From assembly GCA_033032175.1 (NCBI GenBank), contig CM065304.1, positions 7,874,001-7,938,000 of the forward strand: a DNA stretch of 64,000 nt, in the 5' to 3' direction. The notes beneath the pieces are model-generated. The model did not search any database. It saw only the letters and a program-made list of their open reading frames with translations, and was not told the origin of the DNA. The DNA comes from Saturnia japonica (taxonomy: Eukaryota > Arthropoda > Insecta > Lepidoptera > Saturniidae). Each line of letters opens with the position of its first letter. Position 1 is the stretch's first letter. A program made the translations under genes and the position numbers. This document shows, piece after piece, positions 44,053-55,261 of the stretch.

Positions 44053-44611
44053 GTGTTAATTTAAGTAGATAGTCCAAATTTATAGGTAATGTACAACTTT
44101 TAATAAAGAAAAATAGGTATATTGAAATTTTAAAACGAATTCTGAATCGTATTTTTGAAAACGAAGCGGTAGGGTAAATCATGGGGTAACATTATTAATA
44201 GATACCTGTAGCATTCAGGTCGAAAATAAACCTACAGATTGATGATTTCACCTCAATACTATGTCATCAAAGTATGAAATTTTCATCAACAAATATCTGT
44301 TGAACGGGGACGCCCGGGGTCAAGGTGAAAGGTCCTAAGGGTTCATTACCACCCCAGTAACGATATGTATAAGTTTCAGCTTTACAACTCAAAACACAAA
44401 AAAGTTATGACGAAAAGAAAATCCATTTTCATACATTTGAAATTTACAAGTTCATATTGTATGGTGTAGAAGGTAAAAATAAAGCTTGAAATTGCTAAAC
44501 TATACAATGATATGACTATTTTGACATAACTGCATACTTAAAACTATGAAATAACATATTTAATTTTTCTAAAATCCTATGAAAGGGAGGCTCCGATTTC
44601 AGCCCACTGTG
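44053..44611. repeat. Transib right terminal inverted repeat (559 bp)
   Basis: Ends ..CCGATTTCAGCCCACTGTG, i.e. CACAGTGGGCTGAAATCGG read inward. Its outermost seven bases equal the RSS heptamer CACAGTG. Confidence 0.93.
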
Positions 44612-44750
44612 CGACGTGAGTAACCAACGTGGCCACCCGTAATTCACTACTGATATTATTAAGCAAAATAAACTGTTCCACGAGTCGTACATAACCGTTC
44701 CAGTTTCCCCGGCCGTGTAGTTCGAATTCATGTAACTTTCCGAAAGGCAT
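44612..44750 (-). pseudogene. Ty3/gypsy gag, N-terminal piece
   Basis: ATG at 44750: MPFGKLHEFELHGRGNWNGY, RLVEQFILLNNISSELRVAT, LVTHV, then the Transib insertion. The start resembles insect gypsy gag proteins (GNWxxYVxRLExFF-like). Just upstream on this strand CCACTGGCGACGAAATCGG (44779-44797) looks like the end of an LTR and a TGGCGAC-type primer-binding site. Confidence 0.8.
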
Positions 44751-44913
44751 GTTTATTCTTTTCTCTTGAAAAATCCGATTTCGTCGCCAGTGGAATTTGA
44801 ACGTAATAAAACAATGACAGATATTGCGAGACTGATTTACTAGCCTTCGTAAGGTACATAGAAAAAACAAATATTTATAACTACCTTATCTATGGCCATA
44901 CATTACAAATCCT
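44751..44913 (-). promoter_or_regulatory. Gypsy leader, primer-binding-like site and LTR end
   Basis: TGGCGACGAAATCGGATTTT on the minus strand fits the TGGCGAC/TGG-type primer-binding site of gypsy elements. What follows to 44913 (AAAATATTTATAACTACC..) would be the inner end of the 5' LTR. The outer LTR is not next to it because the P-type array starts at 44914. Confidence 0.5.
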
Positions 44914-46555
44914 TTGACTGGTATTCAACACATACGTAATAGTAGCGCTACTGTGCTCAATATCGATATAGATACACTACTTTATATTATTATATATATT
45001 AATTTTCATTTATTTTACGACAGACACATTTTATTAAAGGAGTTTGGAAAAACCCAATTTTGGAATGAAATACTTTTTATTTTTCTAATCTTATAATGTT
45101 TAATTTGGGCAATTCTTTGAACAGCAGGGTATTTTCCCCCTAGTTTAAAGTTAATTAATTTTTTTTAATCGTCTAGTACATAGATTAATATAAATATACG
45201 GAAGTCTAGTACAAACCCTGCTGTATACCCACGCGCATGTGTTCTTTCTTACTTTTTCTTTTAAAAAATATCTCTGCATTTCATTTGGATCTCAGCGAGT
45301 ATTCAGTCTGAGATAACTGGTGTAAGTTGTCAATATTATTTTCAATAGAAATGTCGATAGTATTTGTTTTTTTAAATAATTTCTTTTTAAATTTTATTAT
45401 ATTATCTCCCAAATCCTCTTCACAATTTGTATTTTTTGAGTGAAAAGCTAATATATTAGTAATTTTAAGTGATTTATAAGCATTTGCAAAAGTGTAAGTG
45501 TCAGGATTGGTTAATTTCAATTTGGAACTTTTTAGTATTTTCTTGCATTTCTTTCAATGCTCTTTGAAAGGAAACTTTGTGGTCACAAATAAAAGCCAAA
45601 GGTTCCAAACCAGTATCTTTGATAACCGTCAAGATATTTCTTATAATGTTTTTAAAATCTGTTGTCGTCACTGTACTTTCACTAAAATAAAAAGCTATAG
45701 GTTGTCTCCATGAGCTGCATATGCCTCTTAGCATGAAAACCAAGGCATGGTCAGCAAATTTTATTTTTTTGTGATTCATTCACAAATCCCTGAATTTTAT
45801 ATTGGGAAGCAACATAGTTCACATTTACTGACAATTCTACCTCATCAAATACGATGCTGCAAAGCCTTTTGGCAGGACTCCAATTTTTAACTTTGTTTTT
45901 CAAAGATGCAAAAAACTCTTTGTTGATTCCATTTCAAAATGTAATATTTTCCAACACTCTGTTCAGTGTCCTTTTACTAGGTAATGCAAACAATTTTTGA
46001 AGCAAGGAGTAACTTTTAGGACTTTGCTTGTAAATGGCTATACACATAAATTTTTCATCTAAGGTATTAGTTATCTCAATGCAGGTTTTGTTTTCGCAGT
46101 AGCTTTTAATTGCATATCAACGATTATTTTTTAAACTGATCCAATTTCTCGTAACGTTGAAATTTATTTCTTTTACTCATTTTTTCAGCCATTTTTATTT
46201 GCATTTGGGTGACAATGGAGTTTGCAAACAGTCTCGGTGGTTTTTTCAAAAAGTTCCGGACAGCGTAGAAGTATATATACACTTAAGCCAAGTTTCTCTT
46301 AGATAATTATTACGAGGGAATTGAAATAATTTAGACTCTGTCACGTTACAAATGCAGCACTTTTTAAACACCATATTAATGAGATCAGATCATGGAATCA
46401 ACACTTCCGTCAATTACAACCTTGAATGAGATGATAAGTACATTTTACGTACTTGTGTACGGAGATGAGCTCGCTCATAGACACAAACTATGAAAGTACT
46501 ACGTTGTATACACAACAGATAGGACACCTCTAGTTGACAGGTGGTCGCTAAGAAG
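44914..46555 (-). mobile_element. P-type array unit 1 (long)
   Basis: Holds about 45281-46230 of P/THAP9-like coding sequence with frameshifts. It is the most diverged long unit (CACATACGTAATAGTAGCGC at its start). A 10-bp inverted pair, ACAGCAGGGT at about 45120 and ACCCTGCTGT at about 45218, encloses a 100-bp AT-rich piece. Confidence 0.85.
45281..46230 (-). pseudogene. P-element/THAP9-like transposase, RNase H part (unit 1)
   Basis: In order on the minus strand: MCIAIYKQSPKSYSLLQKLF, ALPSKRTLNRVLENI, KRLCSIVFDEVELSVNVNY (first catalytic-type Asp-Glu), IQGFVNESQKNKICFADHAL, VFMLRGICSSWRQPIAFYF, TTTDFKNIIRNILTVIKDTG and LEPLAFICDHKVSFQRALKE (second Asp). The order and spacing match the RNase H-like core of P and THAP9 transposases. 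The following GTP-binding insertion is absent; sequence jumps to LTNPDTYTFANAYKSLKITN, a C-terminal box. Several shifts and stops. Confidence 0.85.
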
Positions 46556-47708
46556 TTGACTGGTATTCAATACATACGTAAGAGTAGCGCTAGTGTGCTC
46601 AATATGTCGATGACATAGATACACTACTTTATATTATTATATATATTAATTTTCATTTATTTTACGACAGACACATTTTATTAAAGGAGTTTGGAAAAAC
46701 CCAATTTTGGAATGAAATACTTTTTATTTTTCTAATCTTATAATGTTTAATTTGGGCAATACTTTGAACAGCAGGGTATTTTCCCCCTAGTTTAAAGTTA
46801 ATTAATTTTGTTTAATCGTCTAGTACATAGATTAATATGAATATACGGAAGTCTAGTACAAACCCTGCTGTATACCCACGCGCATGTGTTCTTTCTTACT
46901 TTTTCTTTTAAAAAATATCTCTGCATTTCATTTGGATTTCAGCGAGTATTCAGTCTGAGATAACTGGTGTAAGTTGTCAATATTATATTCAATAGAAATG
47001 TCCATAGTATTTGTTTTTTTTTTGGCAGGACTCCAATTTTTAACTTTGTATTTCAAAGATACAAAAAACTCTTTGTTGATTCCATTTGAAAATTTAATAT
47101 TTTCCAACACTCAGTTCAGTGTCCTTTTACTAGGTAATGCAAAGAATGTTTAAAGCAAGGAGTAACCTTTAGGACTTTGCTTGTATATGGCTATACACAT
47201 AAATTTTTCATCTAAGGTATTAGTTATCTCAATGCAGGTTTTGTTTTCGCAGTAGCTTTTAATTGCATATCAACGATTTTTTTTTAAACTGATCCAATTT
47301 CTCGTAACGTTGACATTTATTTCTTTTACTCATTTTTTCAGCCATTTTTATTTGCATTTGGGTGACAATGGAGTTTGCAAACAGTCTCGGTGGTTTTTTC
47401 AAAATGTTCCGGACAGCGTAGAAGTATATATACACTTAAGCCAAGTTTCTCTTAGATAATTATTACGAGGGAATTGAAATAATTTAGACTCTGTCACGTT
47501 ACAAATGCAGCACTTTTTAAACACCATATTAATGAGATCAGATCATGGAATCAACACTTCCGTCAATTACAACCTTGAATGAGATGATAAGTACATTTTA
47601 CGTACTTGTGTACGGAGATGAGCTCGCTCATAGACACAAATTATGAAAGTACTACGTTGTATACACAACAGATAGGACACCTCTAGTTGACAGGTGGTCG
47701 CTAAGAAG
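46556..47708 (-). mobile_element. P-type array unit 2 (short)
   Basis: Lacks about 489 bp; the junction is TTTGTTTTTTTTTTGGCAGG near 47010-47027. Only the ends of the transposase stretch remain. It shares unit-type variants with units 5 and 6 (ATATTCAATAG, ATGTCCATAG, GGATTTCAGCG). Confidence 0.85.
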
Positions 47709-49318
47709 TTGACTGGTATTCAATACATACGTAAGAGTAGCGCTAGTGTGCTCAATATCGACATAGATACACTACTTTATATTATTATATATATTAATTT
47801 TCATTTATTTTACGACAGACACATTTTATTAAAGGAGTTTGGAAAAACCCAATTTTGGAATGAAATACTTTTTATTTTTCTAATCTTATAATGTTTAATT
47901 TGGGCAATTCTTTGAACAGCAGGGTATTTTCCCCCTAGTTTAAAGTTAATTAATTTTTTTTTAATCGTCTAGTACAAACCCTGCTGTATACCCACGCGCA
48001 TGTGTTCTTTCTTACTTTTTCTTTTAAAAAATATCTCTGCATTTCATTTGGATCTCAGCGAGTATTCAGTCTGAGATAACTGGTGTAAGTTGTCAATATT
48101 ATTTTCAATAGAAATGTCGATAGTATTTGTTTTTTTTAATAATTTCTTTTTAAATTTATTATATTCTCTCCCAAATCTTCTTCACAATTTGTATTTTTTG
48201 AGTGAAAAGCTAATATATTAGTAATTGTAAGTGATTTATAAGCATTTGCAAAAGTGTAAGTGTCAGGATTGGTTAATTTCAATTTGGAACTTTTTAGTAT
48301 TTTCTTGCATTTCTTTCAATGCTCTTTGAAAGGAAACTTTGTGGTCACAAATAAAAGCCAAAGGTTCCAAACTAGTATCTTTGAAAACCGTCAAGATATT
48401 TCTTATAATGTTTTTAAAATCTGTTGTCGTCACTGTACTTTCACTAAAATAAAAAGCTATAGGTTGTCTCCATGAGCTGCATATGCCTCTTAGCATGAAA
48501 ACCAAGGCATGGTCAGCAAATTTTATTTTTTTGTGATTCATTCACAAATCCCTGAATTTTATCTTGGGAAGCAACATAGTTCACATTTACTGACAATTCT
48601 ACCTCATCAAATATAATGCTGCAAAGCTTTTTGGCAGGACTCCAATTTTTTACTTTGTATTTCAAAGATGCAAAAAAACTCTTTGTTGATTCCATTTGAA
48701 AATTTAATATTTTCCAACACTCTGTTCAGTGTCCTTTTACTAGGTAATGCAAAGAATGTTTGAAGCAAGGAGTAACCTTTAGGACTTTGCTTGTATATGG
48801 CTATACACATAAATTTTTCATCTAAGGTATTAGTTATCTCAATGCAGGTTTTGTTTTCGCAGTAGCTTTTAATTGCATATCAACGATTTTTTTTTAAACT
48901 GATCCAATTTCTCGTAACGTTGACATTTATTTCTTTTACTCATTTTTTCAGCCATTTTTATTTGCATTTGGGTGACAATGGAGTTTGCAAACAGTCTCGG
49001 TGGTTTTTTCAAAATGTTCCGGACAGCGTAGAAGTATATATACACTTAAGCCAAGTTTCTCTTAGATAATTATTACGAGGGAATTGAAATAATTTAGACT
49101 CTGTCACGTTACAAATGCAGCACTTTTTAAACACCATATTAATGAGATCAGATCATGGAATCAACACTTCCGTCAATTACAACCTTGAATGAGATGATAA
49201 GTACATTTTACGTACTTGTGTACGGAGATGAGCTCGCTCATAGACACAAATTATGAAAGTACTACGTTGTATACACAACAGATAGGACACCTCTAGTTGA
49301 CAGGTGGTCGCTAAGAAG
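47709..49318 (-). mobile_element. P-type array unit 3 (long)
   Basis: Transposase stretch about 48044-48990 with the same boxes as unit 1, including the FDEVEL and ICDHK boxes. A 33-bp piece is missing between two GTCTAGTACA repeats near 47968. Confidence 0.85.
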
Positions 49319-50927
49319 TTGACTGGTATTCAATACATACGTAAGAGTAGCGCTAGTGTGCTCAATATCGACATAGATACACTACTTTATATTATTATAT
49401 ATATTAATTTTCATTTATTTTACGACAGACACATTTTATTAAAGGAGTTTGGAAAAACCCAATTTTGGAATGAAATACTTTTTATTTTTCTAATCTTATA
49501 ATGTTTAATTTGGGCAATTCTTTGAACAGCAGGGTAGTTTCCCCCTAGTTTAAATTTAATTAATTTTTTTTTAATCGTCTAGTACAAACCCTGCTGTATA
49601 CCCACGCGCATGTGTTCTTTCTTACTTTTTCTTTTAAAAAATATCTCTGCATTTCATTTGGATCTCAGCGAGTATTCAGTCTGAGATAACTGGTGTAAGT
49701 TGTCAATATTATTTTCAATAGAAATGTCGATAGTATTTGTTTTTTTTAATAATTTCTTTTTAAATTTATTATATTCTCTCCCAAATCTTCTTCACAATTT
49801 GTATTTTTTGAGTGAAAAGCTAATATATTAGTAATTGTAAGTGATTTATAAGCATTTGCAAAAGTGTAAGTGTCAGGATTGGTTAATTTCAATTTGGAAC
49901 TTTTTAGTATTTTCTTGCATTTCTTTCAATGCTCTTTGAAAGGAAACTTTGTGGTCACAAATAAAAGCCAAAGGTTCCAAACCAGTATCTTTGAAAACCG
50001 TCAAGATATTTCTTATAATGTTTTTAAAATCTGTTGTCGTCACTGTACTTTCACTAAAATAAAAAGCTATAGGTTGTCTCCATGAGCTGCATATGCTTCT
50101 TAGCATGAAAACCAAGGCATGGTCAGCAAATTTTATTTTTTTGTGATTCATTCACAAATCCCTGAATTTTATCTTGGGAAGCAACATAGTTCACATTTAC
50201 TGACAATTCTACCTCATCAAATATAATGCTGCAAAGCTTTTTGGCAGGACTCCAATTTTTAACTTTGTATTTCAAAGATGCAAAAAACTCTTTGTTGATT
50301 CCATTTGAAAATTTAATATTTTCCAACACTCAGTTCAGTGTCCTTTTACTAGGTAATGCAAAGAATGTTTGAAGCAAGGAGTAACCTTTAGGACTATGCT
50401 TGTATATGGCTATACACATAAATTTTTTATCTAAGGTATTAGTTATCTCAATGCAGGTTTTGTTTTCGCAGTAGCTTTTAATTGCATATCAACGATTTTT
50501 TTTTAATCTGATCCAATTTCTCGTAACGTTGACATTTATTTCTTTTACTCATTTTTTCAGCCATTTTTATTTGCATTTGGGTGACAATGGAGTTTGCAAA
50601 CAGTCTCGGTGGTTTTTTCAAAAAGTTCCGGACAGCGTAGAAGTATATATACACTTAAGCCAAGTTTCTCTTAGATAATTATTACGAGGGAATTGAAATA
50701 ATTTAGACTCTGTCACGTTACAAATGCAGCACTTTTTAAACACCATATTAATGAGATCAGATCATGGAATCAACACTTCCGTCAATTACAACCTTGAATG
50801 AGATGATAAGTACATTTTACGTACTTGTGTACGGAGATGAGCTCGCTCATAGACACAAATTATGAAAGTACTACGTTGTATACACAACAGATAGGACACC
50901 TCTAGTTGACAGGTGGTCGCTAAGAAG
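49319..50927 (-). mobile_element. P-type array unit 4 (long)
   Basis: Almost the same as unit 3, including the 33-bp deletion between the GTCTAGTACA repeats (near 49580), so 3 and 4 are sister duplicates. FASLKYKVKNWSPAKKLCSI and the FDEVEL box are open here (50329-50123). Confidence 0.85.
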
Positions 50928-52074
50928 TTGACTGGTATTCAATACATACGTAAGAGTAGCGCTAGTGTGCTCAATATCGATATAGATACACTACTTTATA
51001 TTATTATATATATTAATTTTCATTTATTTTACGACAGACACATTTTATTAAAGGAGTTTGGAAAAACCCAATTTTGGAATGAAATACTTTTTATTTTTCT
51101 AATCTTATAATGTTTAATTTGGGCAATTCTTTGTACTGCAGGGTATTTTCCCCCTAGTTTAAAGTTAATTAATTTTTTTTAATCGTCTAGTACATAGATT
51201 AATATGAATATACGGCAGTCTAGTACAAACCCTGCTGTATACCCACGCGCATGTGTTCTTTCTTACTTTTTCTTTTAAAAAATATCTCTGCATTTCATTT
51301 GGATTTCAGCGAGTATTCAGTCTGAGATAACTGGTGTAAGTTGTCAATATTATATTCAATAGAAATGTCCATAGTATTTGTTTTTTTTTGGCAGGACTCC
51401 AATTTTTAACTTTGTATTTCAAAGATGCAAAAAACTCTTTGTTGATTCCATTTGAAAATTTAATATTTTCCAACACTCAGTTCAGTGTCCTTTTACTAGG
51501 TAATGCAAAGAATGTTTGAAGCAAGGAGTAACCTTTAGGACTTTGCTTGTATATGGCTATACACATAAATTTTTCATCTAAGGTATTAGTTATCTCAATG
51601 CAGGTTTTGTTTTCGCAGTAGTTTTTAATTGCATATCAACGATTTTTTTTTAAACTGATCCAATTTCTCGTAACGTTGAAATTTATTTCTTTTACTCATT
51701 TTTTCAGCCATTTTTATTTGCATTTGGGTGACAATGGAGTTTGCAAACAGTCTCGGTGGTTTTTTCAAAATGTTCCGGACAGCGTAGAAGTATATATACA
51801 CTTAAGCCAAGTTTCTCTTAGATAATTATTACGAGGGAATTGAAATAATTTAGACTCTGTCACGTTACAAATGCAGCACTTTTTAAACACCATATTAATG
51901 AGATCAGATCATGGAATCAACACTTCCGTCAATTACAACCTTGAATGAGATGATAAGTACATTTTACGTACTTGTGTACGGAGATGAGCTCGCTCATAGA
52001 CACAAATTATGAAAGTACTACGTTGTATACACAACAGATAGGACACCTCTAGTTGACAGGTGGTCGCTAAGAAG
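50928..52074 (-). mobile_element. P-type array unit 5 (short)
   Basis: Same 489-bp deletion junction as unit 2. It shares TACTGCAGGGTATTTTCCCC and ACGGCAGTCTAGTACA with unit 6 only, so 5 and 6 are sister duplicates. Confidence 0.85.
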
Positions 52075-53067
52075 TTGACTGGTATTCAATACATACGTAA
52101 GAGTAGCGCTAGTGTGCTCAATATCGATATAGATACACTACTTTATATTATTATATATATTAATTTTCATTTATTTTACGACAGACACATTTTATTAAAG
52201 GAGTTTGGAAAAACCCAATTTTGGAATGAAATACTTTTTATTTTTCTAATCTTATAATGTTTAATTTGGGCAATTCTTTGTACTGCAGGGTATTTTCCCC
52301 TAGTTTAAAGTTAATTAATTTTTTTTAATCGTCTAGTACATAGATTAATATGAATATACGGCAGTCTAGTACAAACCCTGCTGTATACCCACGCGCATGT
52401 GTTCTTTCTTACTTTTTCTTTTAAAAAATATCTCTGCATTTCATTTGGATTTCAGCGAGTATTCAGTCTGAGATAACTGGTGTAAGTTGTCAATATTATA
52501 TTCAATAGAAATGTCCATAGTATTTGTTTTTTTTTGGCAGGACTCCAATTTTTAACTTTGTATTTCAAAGATGCAAAAAACTCTTTGTTGATTCCATTTG
52601 AAAATTTAATATTTTCCAACACTCAGTTCAGTGTCCTTTTACTAGGTAATGCAAAGAATGTTTGAAGCAAGGAGTAACCTTTAGGACTTTGCTTGTATAT
52701 GGCTATACACATAAATTTTTCATCTAAGGTATTAGTTATCTCAATGCAGGTTTTGTTTTCGCAGTAGTTTTTAATTGCATATCAACGATTTTTTTTAAAC
52801 TGATCCAATTTCTCGTAACGTTGAAATTTATTTCTTTTACTCATTTTTTCAGCCATTTTTATTTGCATTTGGGTGACAATGGAGTTTGCAAACAGTCTCG
52901 GTGGTTTTTTCAAAATGTTCCGGACAGCGTAGAAGTATATATACACTTAAGCCAAGTTTCTCTTAGATAATTATTACGAGGGAATTGAAATAATTTAGAC
53001 TCTGTCACGTTACAAATGCAGCACTTTTTAAACACCATATTAATGAGATCAGATCACGGAATCAAGA
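52075..53067 (-). mobile_element. P-type array unit 6 (short, truncated)
   Basis: Follows unit 5 up to GATCAGATCACGGAATCA, then the array ends; the CACTTCCGTCAATTACAACC part of the other units is missing. Confidence 0.85.
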
Positions 53068-53069
53068 TA

Positions 53070-53620
53070 AGTATAAATATGATGCAACAACTTATAAAGC
53101 ATAAACACTTTAGTTCAATAATCTTAACTGACTACACTGTTAGCCTCAGGGCCCACCGGACCTCACCGGACTTGGGGGCGAGCGCAGAGGGCACTCAGCC
53201 GCGAAAGTTTTGTGGACGACTCGCACGAGGGTGCCAAAGTGGCCGGACCTCGGCTCGGGCGGTCGCCGCGTTCGCAAATAATGTATTTGTTACTAAAATG
53301 TTCGGGTCTTTATAACCGAACATATGTGTCTGTCAGAGTGGGAGAATCCGGTCCCTTGTTCCTTGCTTGCGTGTGGTCAATGCAGTGTGGACAATAGATG
53401 TCGTAGCCCAACAGATGCGGTAGCGGGTCGAGCGCCATGGTGCCGAGGAGCGTCTGCTTGGGGTATTGTTTTCGGCCGATCCCTTTCGTTATTTATTGCG
53501 TTATTAATGGTGCGCTATTGTGAAGACGAAGTATCGGCACTAGTCTTCCGGGTGGCATCCTGTGGAGCGCTTCCTCAATGCGGTAGGTTCGCATGTGCTT
53601 AACGCAAGGATGAGATCGTA
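53070..53620 (-). repeat. GC-rich block, possibly the outer part of a gypsy LTR
   Basis: An abrupt GC-rich island after the array. Read on the minus strand it has GGTTATAAAGACCCGAAC (TATA-like, about 53305-53322) followed by a GC-rich leader and an AT-rich end (AGTGTTTATGCTTTATAAG). That layout would suit the U3-R-U5 of an LTR. If so, it could belong to the gypsy whose LTR end lies at 44800-44913, split by the array. No protein recognised. Confidence 0.3.
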
Positions 53621-54500
53621 TTTGTGATTGATAATATTTAAATAAAAATACAATAGTTATAACAAATAAAATAGTTCAAAGTAATATTAGTTATCTAAAT
53701 CGGGCCCAAGGCGAGCAGACTGTGTTGTTTTTTTATAAATCACCAGAAAAATGTCAATCTTAACTTTTGAAAATTTTGAAATATCATATGACAGTAGACA
53801 CGACTGAATAGAGTTACACCACACAAAATGGTGTTTACTTACTAGCCAATGAGAGTAGCCGTAGCAACAGATTACAAAACCCGTTTCTCTCAAATACCAC
53901 CTAAAGTTCAAGCATTATTAGAAATTCAGTCAAACGTATGAGCTGTCATAGCCGTGGTCATAGAGTAGAGTAATACATAGCTCGCGGATCGACGTAACTT
54001 TACCACAGACTAAGTAGAGATCAGACGGTGAATTCCCATAGAGAAAAATGGTCGCTACGATATGCCGTTATCATAAATGACAGATACATTTTTTTAAATT
54101 TTTGTACATTTGTAATGAATTCGCGCAAAAGAAATGGCCACTTTTTTAAATAAATTTCTTATAAACTAGCGCAAAAGAATCGGCCACTTAATTATCTGGT
54201 CGCTCCTCTTTTACTAGGTAATTGATTATCATTATTAATATGTTTGTCGTTTTTTGGGAACAGCTATGTATATCCAACTTCCGAAAGGGTTACCACTTTG
54301 ACACTTCGGTATGACAGTGACGATCGTCGGTGAATTGCCAATCTCTCGGTGTTTATCTACCATTGTTTTTGGATTGTACTGTGCTTACCATCACTTTGAT
54401 GTGCTACTATAAAAAAACTTTATATTTTTATATTAGTAGTGTAGACGTAATATCAAAAGAAGGAAAATTTACATACCAATTTTATCACCGGCTTTTATTT
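53621..54500. other. Spacer, no gene seen
   Basis: AT-rich. Two similar pieces, GCGCAAAAGAAATGGCCACTT (about 54123) and GCGCAAAAGAATCGGCCACTT (about 54168), form a short tandem duplication. Nothing else recognised. Confidence 0.4.
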
Positions 54501-54509
54501 GTACCTATT

Positions 54510-55260
54510 CTCTGTGTGTCTTGTAGTTTTTTAAAGCAGACTGAAAGGCTGTCCTTTGATCACTAACTACAGCAATAGGTAGAAGCCCTGTGTTTCTTAC
54601 AGCAGTTACTACTTCCTTAATTATTTTTTGTAACTGAAATGTAGATGTTGCTCCTTTATAAAAATAATATAACAAAGGTTGTTGCCATTTGTAAATTGCT
54701 CCTCTTCACATGAAAACTAGTGCGTGTTCAGCAAATTCGTGTTTTAACTGGAAGCTCAATAAAACCAGTTATAGAGTCTCTGTTTTTCTCAAAGGTCAAC
54801 GCTGCTTCCAGAGCTATCTCATCAAACCCAAAACTTTATTCGCTTGGATGTTGGAAAACAATGTTTTGCTTTTATTACCTCCTGTTTTATTGCGTCAAAT
54901 ACTTGGTTATTGATTCCTGCCTCAATATTTAATTTTGATACCATTTTATTTAGTGTATATTTAGTAGGCACGATGAATATTTTGTGCAAAAATTTATAGT
55001 ATTTTAGACTTTGCTTTAAATTAGAAAGAGCAATTCATTTTTCTTCATCAGAAAACAGTCTTCCTTGCGTTCTTTTTGTACACTGTTTTATTTGCATCCA
55101 CATAATTTTCCTGTCCAGTGGATTCATTGTTTTTGTAAGTTTTTCAAAATCATTGGCCTTACAAAAATTGAATGCTCTTTGAGCTCTATGATGGAATAAG
55201 ATCTGCCTACGAGATTTTGCATATTCCATATACTTAGGTGTTTGTATACCTGCACCTGTA
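54510..55260 (-). pseudogene. Second P-element/THAP9-like transposase relic
   Basis: Starts after a fair acceptor (TTTTTACAG, minus strand, ending near 55260): GAGIQTPKYMEYAKSRRQIL, FHHRAQRAFNFCKANDFEKL, QIKQCTKRTQGRLFSDEEK, then ALSNLKQSLKYYKFLHKIF, VPTKYTLNKMVSKLNIEAGI and NNQVFDAIKQ. This parallels the SPKxYxxL..LPxxRTL region of the array copies, but the sequence is clearly different, so it is another P-type family. From about 54850 down the frame is full of stops. It has no THAP domain next to it. Confidence 0.72.
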
Positions 55261-55261
55261 A

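Larger units (their letters stand above)
40656..44611 (-). mobile_element. Transib DNA transposon (RAG1-related), 3956 bp, inactive
   Basis: Long inverted repeats (40656-41213 and 44053-44611), 5-bp duplication CGACG, and termini CATAGTG (left) and CACAGTG (right, read inward). The transposase on the minus strand (43213-41418) has RAG1/Transib boxes: KWGFDGASG, MTMIDGK, CDICKAKPKDMN, SVHKLLMHG and LSEEGSEARNKDF. Known: Transib transposases are the relatives from which the RAG1 core derives, use CAC-starting ends and make 5-bp duplications. In-frame stops and shifts break the gene. It is inserted in the gag gene of a gypsy element. Confidence 0.93.
44914..53067 (-). repeat. Tandem array of six P-type transposon units (8.15 kb)
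   Basis: Head-to-tail units starting (TTGACTGGTATTCAA..) at 44914, 46556, 47709, 49319, 50928 and 52075; lengths 1642, 1153, 1610, 1609, 1147 and 993 (last truncated). Long units (1, 3, 4) carry a P-type transposase stretch on the minus strand; short units (2, 5, 6) share one deletion of about 489 bp within it. Identity between units is very high by eye. Known tandem amplification of a transposon fragment; no unit is intact. Confidence 0.92.

Noticed and set aside
40656..44611. Domesticated RAG-like recombinase
   Set aside because: In-frame stops, shifts, intact terminal repeats and a target duplication point to an ordinary dead transposon copy, not a host gene.
47694..52257. Repeated 65-codon plus-strand ORF (MVAKKLTGIQYIRKSS) in array units
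   Set aside because: Its repetition only reflects unit duplication; hydrophobic AT-rich content and absence of any known domain give no support for a gene.
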